Assembly (NCBI RefSeq): GCF_024919295.1
Contig: NZ_JANWTC010000004.1
Coordinates: forward strand, 62,001 to 126,000
Source: Corynebacterium lemuris
Lineage (GTDB): Bacteria > Actinomycetota > Actinomycetes > Mycobacteriales > Mycobacteriaceae
Reading direction: 5' to 3'
DNA length: 64,000 bases
A program made the translations under genes and the position numbers. The notes beneath the pieces are model-generated. The model searched no databases. It was not told where the DNA came from and saw only the letters and a program-made list of their open reading frames with translations. Positions 7,815 through 15,324 of the stretch are shown here, in pieces. Within the stretch, counting starts at the first letter, position 1; the number at the start of each line of letters is the position of its first letter.

Positions 7815-8150
7815 TTACCTCAACTTCTCAATTGTCCGTGCGAGCGCAACCAGTTCGGTGCACAGGACGCGCATTTCCTCCGGGTCGGCGCCCTCCGCGG
7901 ATGCGGTGGCAACGTCCTCGGCCGCGCACCGCAACTCGAAGAGAGAGTCCCGTAGTGCTGCAACGCGGTCCGGATGAATGATAACTGCTTCCGCGGGGAT
8001 ACTGGTACCCGCGACGTTATGGCGCTGCTCATAAGCCCGCTGTTTGCACGATCTGCTGCAGTATTTGCGTGGTCGGCCACGGCCGGTGCTGACCAGCTCC
8101 TTGCCGCACCACGTACAGGAAGTCACGAGATTGGTCGAGGATATCGTCAC
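7815..8150 (-). CDS. Small zinc-ribbon-like protein
   Basis: The product has 111 residues. Four cysteines at positions 12, 15, 31 and 35 (C-x2-C, C-x3-C) frame a basic TGRGRPRKYCSRSCKQRAYEQR segment, a pattern that suggests a zinc-stabilised nucleic-acid-binding knuckle. The remainder is a helical, acidic tail. Similar short proteins are common in actinobacteria without assigned function. The GTG at 8150 is chosen because TATGGT lies 7 nt before it; in-frame codons at 8162 and 8174 lie within or upstream of that promoter. It is the first gene of the operon with YceI, divergent from rbpA. A regulator of the operon is possible. Confidence 0.65.
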   Translation of the reverse strand: MTISSTNLVTSCTWCGKELVSTGRGRPRKYCSRSCKQRAYEQRHNVAGTSIPAEAVIIHPDRVAALRDSLFELRCAAEDVATASAEGADPEEMRVLCTELVALARTIEKLR

Positions 8151-8157
8151 GTGACCC

Positions 8158-8163
8158 ACCATA
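8158..8163 (-). promoter_or_regulatory. -10 hexamer, leaderless promoter of the zinc-ribbon/YceI operon
   Basis: TATGGT on the minus strand, 7 nt before the GTG at 8150. Confidence 0.5.
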
Positions 8164-8185
8164 ACTGATCTCATGCGATCCGCAG

Positions 8186-8216
8186 GGAACAAACCGGTGG
8201 CCTGGTCCGTTATACT
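8186..8216 (+). promoter_or_regulatory. SigH/SigR-type promoter plus overlapping TATACT -10 of rbpA
   Basis: GGAAC (8186-8190) and GTT (8209-8211) are exactly 18 nt apart. This matches the GGAAY-N18-GTT promoter of the thiol-oxidative-stress sigma factors SigR (Streptomyces) and SigH (Corynebacterium, Mycobacterium). TATACT at 8211-8216 could serve the housekeeping sigma factor. rbpA is a known SigR target in Streptomyces. Confidence 0.7.
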
Positions 8217-8293
8217 GGTAGGTCTATAAGTGAACCATGGGGAGTTCTCCTCCCCCGGTTCCCCGGGAATGCAATGAAAAGGATGATGCCGCA

Positions 8294-8671
8294 ATGGCAG
8301 ATCGCGTACTCCGCGGCAGCCGCATGGGTGCTGTCAGCTACGAAACTGACCGCGACCACGACCTTGCCCCGCGCCAGATGGTGAAGTACCGCACGGAGAA
8401 CGGTGAGATCTATGAGGTCCCGTTCGCCGAGGATGCGGAGATCCCCGAGGAGTGGATGTGCAAGAACGGTCAGCTGGGCACACTCGTCGAGGGCGAGGGT
8501 GTCGAGTCCAAGCCGGTCAAGCCCCCGCGTACCCACTGGGACATGCTGCTTGAACGTCGCAGCATCGAGGAGCTGGATGTGCTCCTGGAGGAACGCATCG
8601 AGCTCCTGCGCAAGCGCCGCCGCTCCGCCGCCCGTCTGCTCAAGGAGCAGCAGGCACAGGAAGGCAAGTAA
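8294..8671 (+). CDS. rbpA: RNA polymerase-binding protein RbpA
   Basis: The product has 125 residues. RbpA binds the RNA polymerase holoenzyme and sigma region 2 and helps open promoters; it is essential or nearly so in actinobacteria. The N-terminus MADRVLRGSRMGAVSYETDR, the middle RQMVKYRTENGEIYEVPFAEDAEIPEEW, and the C-terminal sigma-interaction helix (RTHWDMLLERRSIEELDVLLEERIELLR) are all characteristic. The ATG at 8294 has AAAGGA upstream. The SigH-type promoter and a downstream terminator make it a stand-alone unit, consistent with induction by disulfide stress. Confidence 0.97.
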   Translation: MADRVLRGSRMGAVSYETDRDHDLAPRQMVKYRTENGEIYEVPFAEDAEIPEEWMCKNGQLGTLVEGEGVESKPVKPPRTHWDMLLERRSIEELDVLLEERIELLRKRRRSAARLLKEQQAQEGK

Positions 8672-8703
8672 CCCCCTGTAGGGTCCACCCACCTCAGATG
8701 ATG

Positions 8704-8733
8704 ATCCCCTCCCCCACCCGGGAGGGGATTTTT
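8704..8733 (+). terminator. Rho-independent terminator of rbpA
   Basis: ATCCCCTCCC (8704-8713) pairs with GGGAGGGGAT (8720-8729), followed by TTTTT. Confidence 0.9.
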
Positions 8734-8778
8734 CATGCCGTTCCCCTCCCCGGGCCCCAGTCCCCCGTCCTGGGCTGC

Positions 8779-9582
8779 CTAGCGGTGACGCATGCGCTGC
8801 CAGCGGTTGTACTCATAGCCGATCATGCCCTTGGCCACCTTGGCGAACTCCGTGAGCTGTCCCGCGCGGTGGCTGAGCCCCCAGCGGGTGACCTCGAAGA
8901 GGGAGTCCTTGACGAAGCTGCCGTCGAGCTTGGATTCGCCGATCTCACGCTCGGTGAAGGTGATGGGCACCTCGCGGACGTCGAAACCGGCCTGGACCGC
9001 CCGCCACGCCAGGTCCACCTGGAAGATGTAGCCGGCGTCCGAGAGTTCCTCCAGATCCATCGTCTCGAGCACCTCCCGGCGGTAGGCACGGTAACCGGCG
9101 GTCATGTCGGACAGTCCCCCGCCGAGCATCAGCGAGATGTAGGCGTTGCCGCCCTTCGACAGGACCAGGCGGTTCTTGGGCCAGTTGACCACCCTGCCGC
9201 CGGGGACATAACGGGAACCGATGACCAGGTCCGCTCCGTCATCGACCTCGGCGAGCAGCAGGTGCAGCTGCTCGGGGGCGTGGGAGCCGTCGGCGTCCAT
9301 CTCGCACAGCACGGTGTAGCCGGCCTCCAGGCCCCACCTGAAGCCCGCGACGTAGGCACCGCACAGGCCGCCCTTGCCCTCCCGGTGCAGCACGCTGATG
9401 TGGTTGTCCTCCGCGGCGAGCTCGTCGGCCTTCCTCCCCGTCCCGTCGGGGCTGTTGTCGTCGACGATGAGGATGTCGACCTCCGGGGTGGCCGCGCGGA
9501 CCCGTCCGACGATCAGGGGAAGGTTCTCCAGCTCGTTGTAGGTGGGGATGATCACCAGGGTCGCGTCACTGGGATTGGTCAC
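8779..9582 (-). CDS. ppm1: Polyprenol monophosphomannose synthase Ppm1
   Basis: The product has 267 residues. It is a GT2-family glycosyltransferase that moves mannose from GDP-mannose to polyprenyl phosphate, the donor for lipoarabinomannan and protein O-mannosylation. It shows the GT2 opening [26 protein letters not shown], the metal-binding EMDADGSH and the DPM-type [15 protein letters not shown]. There are no membrane helices, unlike the fused Ppm1 of M. tuberculosis, where an Lnt domain is attached; here, as in C. glutamicum, the two are separate genes overlapping by 4 nt. The ATG overlaps the lnt stop, so translation is coupled. Confidence 0.95.
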   Translation of the reverse strand: MTNPSDATLVIIPTYNELENLPLIVGRVRAATPEVDILIVDDNSPDGTGRKADELAAEDNHISVLHREGKGGLCGAYVAGFRWGLEAGYTVLCEMDADGSHAPEQLHLLLAEVDDGADLVIGSRYVPGGRVVNWPKNRLVLSKGGNAYISLMLGGGLSDMTAGYRAYRREVLETMDLEELSDAGYIFQVDLAWRAVQAGFDVREVPITFTEREIGESKLDGSFVKDSLFEVTRWGLSHRAGQLTEFAKVAKGMIGYEYNRWQRMRHR

Positions 9583-11183
9583 GAAGGTCTCCTTCTGGTT
9601 GTTGTCGACTGCTGCCGGTGGATGAGCACCAGGGCGGCGGCCGAGAGAATGCCTCCCAGGATTATAAGTCCCAGCTCAACGGCCTGGCCGTACCGGGCTG
9701 CGAACGTGATCGAATCGCGCAGTGGCAGCGTCTCCACGAGGTGACCGGGGTGGAAGATCCCGGTGTTCTGGCTGACGGTGCCGTCGGGGTGGACGATGGC
9801 AGACACCCCGGAGGTCGCGGCCACCACCAGGGCCCGGTCGACCTCGATGGCGCGCAGGCGGCTCATGGCCAGCTGCTGGTAGGTCATGTCGGTGAATCCG
9901 AAGGTGGCGTTGTTGGTCGGGGTAGTCAAAAGCTGGGCACCGTCGAGGACGGCCTGCCGGTAGGCGGGGTCGAAGGCCACCTCGTAGCAGGTGGCCACGC
10001 CCAGGATGACGTCCCCCATGCGGACGGTGAAATCTGCTGGGCCGGGCTTGAAATCGCCCGCCTGGTCGACGTACGGGGAGAACAGACGGAAGAAATCCCG
10101 CATCGGCATGTACTCGCCGAAGGGCTGGAGGAAGTGCTTGTGGTGGTGGTCACCGGCACCGTCCTGCGGGTCCATGACCACCATGGTGTTGCGGTCGCCT
10201 ACCTCGTCGCGGGTGATGGTGCCCACGAGCACGGGCGTATTGACGGCCGCAACGGCCTGCGCGACCATCTGGCCCGCCTGGACGTCGGCGAAGGGATTGA
10301 CGTCGGAGGAGTTCTCCGGCCAGATGACCAGGTCGAGTTCCTGCCCGGTCTCCCCCACATGTGCGGCCAGCTCCTCCGTGACGCGCACGTGGTTGGCCAG
10401 CACGGCCCGGCGTTGGGCGTTGAAGTCCAGGCCCATGCGCGGCACATTGCCCTGTACCGCGGCGACGGTGGCCTCACCGGTGGTGGCGGAGTCCCGGTTG
10501 ACCACGGTGGCCCCGGTGAGCAGCCCGGCCAGCAGCGGCAGCACCACGGCGGCCAGGGCGGTCAGCCGGATGCGGCGGTCACGGGTGAACAGTCCCACCA
10601 GGCCGGCACCCACCATGACGGCAGCGAGGCTGACCAGGGCCGGGCCGCCCCACACGGCGAGGTTGGCCAGGGGGCCGTTGATCTGGCCCCAGGCCAGCCG
10701 CACCCAGGAGAAACCGCCGAAGGGGAAGGAACTGCGGGCCCATTCCACCAGCACGTAGACGAAGGGGAAGGCGAGGAAGCCGTAACGCCAACGGGCGACG
10801 GCCACCCCGACCAGGCCGGTGAGCAGCGCGCTGAGCGCGCAGACGACAGCGAGTGCGACATAGGGCAGGGAGCCGACGAACTCGCCGACCCAGGGCAGCA
10901 TGAGCAGGTAGAGCACCAGGGCATGGACCAGACCGAGCAGCGCTCCGGTGCGTGAGGACGGCCCCGGCCGCCCCCGCCACGGCATCAGCGCGGCGTAGAG
11001 ACCCGCTATGCCGAGGACACCGGCGATCCACCAGCCCAGCGGCTCGTTGGAGGTGAAGGCGAGGAATCCGGAGGCCGCGGCAAGCACAAACCGCAGCAGC
11101 AGGATCACCCGTGGCCTGCCGGTCTCCTGCGGCTGCGGGGGTTTCCGGCGGGTCTGCGGGCGGGTACGCGTGCTGACGCTCAC
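9579..11183 (-). CDS. lnt: Apolipoprotein N-acyltransferase
   Basis: The product has 534 residues. Lnt adds the third acyl chain to the N-terminal cysteine of lipoproteins. Several membrane helices fill residues 25-225, followed by a periplasmic-side nitrilase domain and a final helix near 510. The catalytic triad is visible: Glu290 in the WPEN motif, Lys349 in [12 protein letters not shown] and Cys399 in CYEVAF. The start is GTG, overlapping the fxsA-like stop by 4 nt (GTGA), and its own stop overlaps ppm1. The three genes thus form a tight operon. In corynebacteria Lnt (called Ppm2) also interacts with Ppm1, which fits this arrangement. Confidence 0.95.
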   Translation of the reverse strand: MSVSTRTRPQTRRKPPQPQETGRPRVILLLRFVLAAASGFLAFTSNEPLGWWIAGVLGIAGLYAALMPWRGRPGPSSRTGALLGLVHALVLYLLMLPWVGEFVGSLPYVALAVVCALSALLTGLVGVAVARWRYGFLAFPFVYVLVEWARSSFPFGGFSWVRLAWGQINGPLANLAVWGGPALVSLAAVMVGAGLVGLFTRDRRIRLTALAAVVLPLLAGLLTGATVVNRDSATTGEATVAAVQGNVPRMGLDFNAQRRAVLANHVRVTEELAAHVGETGQELDLVIWPENSSDVNPFADVQAGQMVAQAVAAVNTPVLVGTITRDEVGDRNTMVVMDPQDGAGDHHHKHFLQPFGEYMPMRDFFRLFSPYVDQAGDFKPGPADFTVRMGDVILGVATCYEVAFDPAYRQAVLDGAQLLTTPTNNATFGFTDMTYQQLAMSRLRAIEVDRALVVAATSGVSAIVHPDGTVSQNTGIFHPGHLVETLPLRDSITFAARYGQAVELGLIILGGILSAAALVLIHRQQSTTTRRRPS

Positions 11184-11755
11184 CCCTTCTCCCCTGGCTT
11201 GTCCGGATTCTCCGGGTTCTCAGGTCCGGTGAAGTCCTCGGGGCGGATGTTGCGGGTCCACTCGACGATCTCTGATTCGTCGATGACCTCACCGGTGGGC
11301 TGGTCCGCCTGCGCACCGGACTGCGGGCCCTGCGGGTTGAAGAAGCTGCCGTAGCTGGTGGCCGCACGGTTGGCGTTGGTGGCCTCGAAGCTGCGCACGC
11401 CGAGGTTCTCGATGGATTTGACCAGCCTGGCGGCGAGCACCCGGCGCGCCAGGGCGCGGGTGGGTGGGAAGATGAGGAGGAGGCCGATGATGGAGGAGGC
11501 GATTCCGGGGGTGGCGGCGAGGATGGCGCCTGCGGTGAGCAGGCCGTAGTCGCCGGCGAGGCGGCCGGGGCTGATGCGTTTGGCGGCGGCGAGGCGGCTG
11601 ACGCGTTGCATCTCTACGCCTGTGCTGACCATTCCGAGGCCCATGAGGGCGAAGACAGCGAACAGGGCCCAGCCGAGGCCGAGCCAGGAGGCGGTTGCCC
11701 AGAAGGTGAGGGCCTCGATGAGGAGTACGGGGAAAACTGTGAGGATCAACGGCAC
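11180..11755 (-). CDS. FxsA family membrane protein
   Basis: The product has 191 residues. The N-terminal 110 residues carry the FxsA core: a first helix VLLIEALTFWATASWLG, a second LFAVFALMGLGMVSTG, and two more after GRLAGDYGLLTAGAILAATPG. The tail is soluble, Pro/Glu-rich and probably disordered. E. coli FxsA (suppressor of F exclusion of phage T7) is the family founder, and the molecular role is unknown. The GTG at 11755 is preferred over the GTG at 11764 because TAGAGT lies 7 nt upstream; the upstream GTG overlaps that -10 box. It heads the operon with lnt and ppm1. Confidence 0.85.
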   Translation of the reverse strand: MPLILTVFPVLLIEALTFWATASWLGLGWALFAVFALMGLGMVSTGVEMQRVSRLAAAKRISPGRLAGDYGLLTAGAILAATPGIASSIIGLLLIFPPTRALARRVLAARLVKSIENLGVRSFEATNANRAATSYGSFFNPQGPQSGAQADQPTGEVIDESEIVEWTRNIRPEDFTGPENPENPDKPGEKG

Positions 11756-11762
11756 ATCTGTC

Positions 11763-11768
11763 ACTCTA
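11763..11768 (-). promoter_or_regulatory. -10 hexamer, leaderless promoter of the fxsA-lnt-ppm1 operon
   Basis: TAGAGT on the minus strand, 7 nt before the GTG at 11755. Confidence 0.5.
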
Positions 11769-11803
11769 CCTGCGTAGTTGGGGGTTGAACCACCCGCTGT
11801 CGT

Positions 11804-11809
11804 TAGACT
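11804..11809 (+). promoter_or_regulatory. -10 hexamer, leaderless promoter of the CobG-like gene
   Basis: TAGACT, 6 nt before the GTG at 11816. Confidence 0.55.
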
Positions 11810-11815
11810 GCTGGC

Positions 11816-12484
11816 GTGACTGATCGCGGGCCTGTATTCATCGACATCGACATTCCTGACGGGATCATTGCGCCTGGGGGTTGGGAGCCGTTGGCTGCGC
11901 TGGCGGATGCCCATGGGGATTCGTTGCTGCATGTGACGGAGGAGGGTCTGCTGCGTCTGTATGGCTCCGGCTCCGAGGACGTGCTTGTCGACGCCCTCGC
12001 TGACGCCGGCTACTCCCCTGCTGAAGCGGGGTCGTCCGCCGGGGAGGGGGAGATCGGGTGGCTGGCGCAGGAGGACGGGTTGGTGCACCTGGGTGCGGGG
12101 TTGCCGTTGGGGACGATGGGTACGCAGATGGCGCGGATGCTTGATGTGATTGAGGCGCCGGTGGTGTTGTGCCGGGGGCGGGTGCTGCGGATCGAGGGGT
12201 TGAGTGAGTCGATTGCTGAGCAGGTGGTGCGTGTGCTGGCGCCGCAGGGGTTGATCTTCGATGTCAATTCCCCGCTGTTGGCGGTTTCTGCCTGCGTCGG
12301 TGCCACCCAGTGCCGGCTGTCGTTGTCGAATGTGCGCGGGGATGCCCTACAGGCGGCGGCCTCCGGTGCCCTGACTGCCGACCACACTCACTTCGTCGGC
12401 TGTGGGCACCGGTGTGGTGCCCCGGCGCGCCCGCATACGGAGTATCTGGCGACCGGGGATGGCGAGTACGAGGTGTCCGGGTAG
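11816..12484 (+). CDS. Half-length CobG/sulfite-reductase-like protein
   Basis: The product has 222 residues. The C-terminal part has four cysteines in the spacing of the [4Fe-4S]/sirohaem half of nitrite/sulfite reductases and precorrin-3B synthase CobG: C160-x5-C166 and C196-x3-C200, the latter in HFVGCGHRCGAP. The N-terminal part (GAGLPLGTMGTQMARMLD) resembles a ferredoxin-like half-domain. Full CobG or sulfite reductases are about 350-550 residues with duplicated halves; here only one half remains, in an intact frame, with its own promoter. It could be a reduced CobG, a single-module Fe-S protein that works as a dimer, or a relic. No other cobalamin gene lies in the window. Confidence 0.7.
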   Translation: MTDRGPVFIDIDIPDGIIAPGGWEPLAALADAHGDSLLHVTEEGLLRLYGSGSEDVLVDALADAGYSPAEAGSSAGEGEIGWLAQEDGLVHLGAGLPLGTMGTQMARMLDVIEAPVVLCRGRVLRIEGLSESIAEQVVRVLAPQGLIFDVNSPLLAVSACVGATQCRLSLSNVRGDALQAAASGALTADHTHFVGCGHRCGAPARPHTEYLATGDGEYEVSG

Positions 12485-12600
12485 GTCTGCTGCCTGAGGC
12501 CCTGCGATCAGGGTCAGGCGTCATGGTCCCGTCACCAGCCGTGTTGTTGGCTGTCAGAGCCAGAAGGCGTCGGCACAAATGCCAGGTGAGCTCACCCATG

Positions 12601-12792
12601 CTAGAAAAAGATGATCATGACCAGGAGTAAAAGAAGGACCGCGAGGAAAATTACTGGACCGATCCCTTGACCTCGCTTGCCTGCCTCTCCCGGAACCGGG
12701 GGTGGCTCAGGCATCCCGGCTATGGGGTTGCCACTGATCCCCGTAAATGTCTGTCCCACCATGGGATCACGATCCTCGTGATGCTCAGCCAT
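12601..12792 (-). CDS. Small tail-anchored-like membrane protein, 63 residues
   Basis: The ATG at 12792 has a strong AAGGAGG ribosome-binding site 6 nt upstream. The product starts MAEHHEDRDPMVGQ, contains a Pro-rich stretch (MPEPPPVPGEAGKRGQG), and ends in a hydrophobic helix (VIFLAVLLLLLVMIIFF) that reaches the C-terminus, as in small actinobacterial proteins of the DUF6480 type. The same frame stays open back to about 13098 (through ECRMLRAPGDPLADLAEHN and a further 50 residues), so an N-terminally extended form is possible. The ribosome-binding site favours the short one. Function unknown. Confidence 0.6.
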   Translation of the reverse strand: MAEHHEDRDPMVGQTFTGISGNPIAGMPEPPPVPGEAGKRGQGIGPVIFLAVLLLLLVMIIFF

Positions 12793-13214
12793 CTTGAGCC
12801 TCCTTATCTTCCACGCTACCTGCGGGAAGGTGTCCCCGGACAGGAAGGTGCTGACAGTGATGGTGAGCGCGTAGTTAGCGTGGATGCCGCAGGAGAGGTC
12901 TCGTGGTGTCCCGTCCAGCTCGAGGGTGCCCGCCAGGCTGCGATTGTGTTCGGCAAGGTCAGCAAGTGGGTCTCCCGGGGCGCGCAACATCCGGCACTCG
13001 GGTGAGGAGGTTGCCTGGCCACTGACACTTGAGCCATAAACGACACCAGCTCCGTGTGGTCCGGGCTTTCCCCGCTCACGGACGCAACCATGCCCCTACT
13101 GTCGGTGAGGCCACAATGGGGCGGGTGTGAGGAGCTTCCTAGTCGCACCGCCACGGTCTTAAGTCGACACTGCGTGTAGCGGTCAGATCCCCGGGAAAAG
13201 GAGAGGACAGGCAG
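12793..13214. other. Gap without a supported gene
   Basis: The minus-strand frame of the 63-residue protein is open through most of this stretch (to about 13098), while the other frames on both strands give low-complexity peptides. It may be a decayed gene or an N-terminal extension. No terminator or operator was recognised. Confidence 0.4.
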
Positions 13215-13649
13215 ATGTTCGTTTTCGTGGATCCACCTCGTCTCACCCTACTGTTTGTCTCCGAGAAGGAGACCGGGAGAGAATGCTGTGTCGGCCTGCT
13301 CAGAGGCACCTCGCGGATCAAGAAACTCTTGAAACCACCCGGCAAGCTCGAACACCATTACCTGGAGTGGGAAGAGATCAGAAGTAAAGAACCCGGTCTG
13401 GAAGATGCCGCCGAGGGCACCCTGGTGCACCTTGTCCTCCATAGCGCGCTCCCCGATCCCGGGCCCATCTCATTTGTCTCCCCCGGTCAGGATCTTATCC
13501 TCGCCACCCTCGATAAGGAGATGGCCTGCCTGGTCCTCGAGGACGAGCGCAGCAAGATCAGTCCCGAGTTCGTGCAGATGTGGTCCGTGCCCGTCGGGTG
13601 GGAGGCTCCCGGGCTGGAGGACTTCCTTGACCGTGCCCGCGGCGGTTGA
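13215..13649 (+). CDS. Hypothetical protein
   Basis: The product has 144 residues. The ATG at 13215 has a good GGAGAGGA ribosome-binding site 7-8 nt upstream, which is the main support for the gene. The sequence begins MFVFVDPPRLTLLFVSEKETG and contains a basic RIKKLLKPPGKLEHHYLEW segment, acidic stretches, and LILATLDKEMACLVLEDERSK. There are no membrane helices and no known motif. It looks like a small soluble alpha/beta protein of unknown function. It sits in the weakly coding 12.5-13.8 kb patch, which may be species-specific. Confidence 0.5.
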   Translation: MFVFVDPPRLTLLFVSEKETGRECCVGLLRGTSRIKKLLKPPGKLEHHYLEWEEIRSKEPGLEDAAEGTLVHLVLHSALPDPGPISFVSPGQDLILATLDKEMACLVLEDERSKISPEFVQMWSVPVGWEAPGLEDFLDRARGG

Positions 13650-13761
13650 TGACACCCCACCGGATGTGGCTGGAAACGACCGTTTACCGGGTACTTACGC
13701 AAAGAGGCTGGAACACTACACTCACTGCGGAAGAAGCCCAGAAGTCCACATAACCAGGCAC

Positions 13762-13774
13762 TGTGTCTGACACA
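13762..13774. repeat. Short inverted repeat upstream of the convergent SDR end
   Basis: TGTGTC and GACACA flank one base. The site lies between the ends of the hypothetical gene and the minus-strand SDR gene. There is no T run, so a terminator role is doubtful. Confidence 0.3.
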
Positions 13775-13792
13775 AGCTCTCCGCAGAGTCTG

Positions 13793-14524
13793 CTAGCGGG
13801 GCATGTGGCGCCAGATGGGTCGGGGGACGAGTTTCATCACCCAGGCGAGCAGCTGGAGGCGTCGGGGGATCCAGAGGGTGGTGCTGCCCTTGCCTGTATG
13901 GATCTCCTTGGCCACGGCGTCGGCGACCTCGTCGGGGGTGACGGACATGGGGGCGGGTGTCATGCCTTGGGTCATGGCGCCGATGACGAAGCCGGGGCGG
14001 GCGGTGATCAGGCGCAGGGGTGTGCCGTGGAGTCGGTCGGCGAGTCCCTGGCAGAAGGCGTCGAGGCCGGCTTTGGTGGAGCCGTAGACGTAGTTGGCGC
14101 GGCGTGCCCGCCAGCCGGCGATGGAGGAGAAGGCGATGATCTCACCGTGGTTCATGCGGTCGGCCAGGACGGTGAGCATGCTGACCTGGGCGGTGTAGTC
14201 GATGGTGGCGATCTCTGCGGCGTGGGCTTCGTCGGTTTCGGCGCGGTGTTGCTCGCCGAGGATGCCGTAGGCGAGGATGGCGGTGGTCACTCCCCCGGTG
14301 AGTTCCTGTGCCCGGGTGACGAGCTTGCGGTGGGCCGCCAGGTCGGTGGCCTCGAAGTCGAGGGTGTGCACTTCGGTGGCACCGGCACTGCGCAGCTGGG
14401 CGGCGACGTCGGCAAGCGAGTCGGGTCTGCGGGCGGCGAGCACGACCGGGCGCCCCGGGCAGAGGCGTCGGGTGAGTTCGCCGCCGATGTCGGAGGTGGC
14501 GCCGAGCAGGAGGATGCCGTTCAT
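13793..14524 (-). CDS. SDR family oxidoreductase, DprE2-like
   Basis: The product has 243 residues. The Rossmann loop ILLLGATSDIGGEL is the variant seen in decaprenylphosphoryl-2-keto-erythro-pentose reductase (DprE2) and its relatives. The active site is SSIAGWRARRANYVYGSTKAG, with the Ser, Tyr and Lys of the classical triad. The C-terminus (WIPRRLQLLAWVMKLVPRPIWRHM) resembles the DprE2 membrane-associated tail. No DprE1-like flavoprotein is adjacent, so this is more likely a paralogue than the arabinan-pathway enzyme itself. It begins 5 nt after the DODA dioxygenase gene and is probably co-transcribed with it. Confidence 0.8.
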   Translation of the reverse strand: MNGILLLGATSDIGGELTRRLCPGRPVVLAARRPDSLADVAAQLRSAGATEVHTLDFEATDLAAHRKLVTRAQELTGGVTTAILAYGILGEQHRAETDEAHAAEIATIDYTAQVSMLTVLADRMNHGEIIAFSSIAGWRARRANYVYGSTKAGLDAFCQGLADRLHGTPLRLITARPGFVIGAMTQGMTPAPMSVTPDEVADAVAKEIHTGKGSTTLWIPRRLQLLAWVMKLVPRPIWRHMPR

Positions 14525-14529
14525 GGCCC

Positions 14530-15315
14530 CTAGGATGCCACGCGGTATCCGGTCATGGACAGTGAGCCCATGGTGCGCTGCTCGTTGAAGACGTCGACCT
14601 CGCCGTCGCCGATGGCTGCGGAGACACCGGCGATGTAGGCCAGGGGCAGGAAGTGGTCCGGGGTGGGCACGGAGCGGGTGTAGCCGGCGTGGTCGCGCAG
14701 GGCCTCGAGACGGTCGGGGTCGGTGAGCATGAGGTCGCGGGCGGCCTCATCGAAGGAGTCGGCCCAGTCGAAGCCGGTGTCGCCGGCGTGCCACTGGACC
14801 ATGGAGAGGTTGTGGACGACGTTGCCGGAACCGACGATGAGGACGTTGTGGTCGGTGGCCAGCTTCGCCAGGCGGGTGCCCAGGGAGACATGCTCGCTCA
14901 GCGGCTTGGAGGCGTCGAGGGAGAGCTGGACGACGGGGATGGAGGCCTCGGGGAACATGTGCTTGAGCACGGACCAGGTGCCGTGGTCGAGGCCCCAGTC
15001 CTGGTCGTTCTGGACGAGGGTGGGCTTGGCGATGTCGCGGACCAGTTCGGCGATCTCCGGATCCCCCGGCGCATTGTACTGGACGTCGAAGAGTTCCTGG
15101 GGGAAGCCCCAGAAGTCGTGGATGGTGCGGGGGTTGGTCATGGCGGTCACGCCCGTGCCGCGGGTGTACCAGTGGGCGGAGACCGAGAGGATGGCCCGCG
15201 GGGCCTCCTGGGTGAGCTGTTCGCCCAGTCTGGTCCAGGTGCGGGTGTAGTCGTTGTCCTCGATGGCGTTCATGGGGGTGCCGTGGCCGACGAACAGGGC
15301 GCGGGTGGTGCTCAT
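14530..15315 (-). CDS. ygiD: 4,5-DOPA-extradiol-dioxygenase-like protein (YgiD family)
   Basis: The product has 261 residues. It belongs to the class III (LigB-type) extradiol dioxygenases. Metal-ligand histidines are visible in FVGHGTPMNA, SVSAHW and NVVHNL, and the RTIHDFWGFP segment is conserved in YgiD/DODA. These enzymes cleave catecholic rings such as DOPA using Fe(II) or Zn(II), although many bacterial members have unknown physiological substrates. It sits 9 nt after the M24 peptidase gene and 5 nt before the SDR gene, giving a likely three-gene transcript. Confidence 0.88.
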   Translation of the reverse strand: MSTTRALFVGHGTPMNAIEDNDYTRTWTRLGEQLTQEAPRAILSVSAHWYTRGTGVTAMTNPRTIHDFWGFPQELFDVQYNAPGDPEIAELVRDIAKPTLVQNDQDWGLDHGTWSVLKHMFPEASIPVVQLSLDASKPLSEHVSLGTRLAKLATDHNVLIVGSGNVVHNLSMVQWHAGDTGFDWADSFDEAARDLMLTDPDRLEALRDHAGYTRSVPTPDHFLPLAYIAGVSAAIGDGEVDVFNEQRTMGSLSMTGYRVAS

Positions 15316-15324
15316 GGGTGGTGT

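Noticed and set aside
12667..13005. 112-codon plus-strand frame
   Set aside because: No ribosome-binding site, low-complexity peptide, and antisense to the better-supported 63-residue gene.
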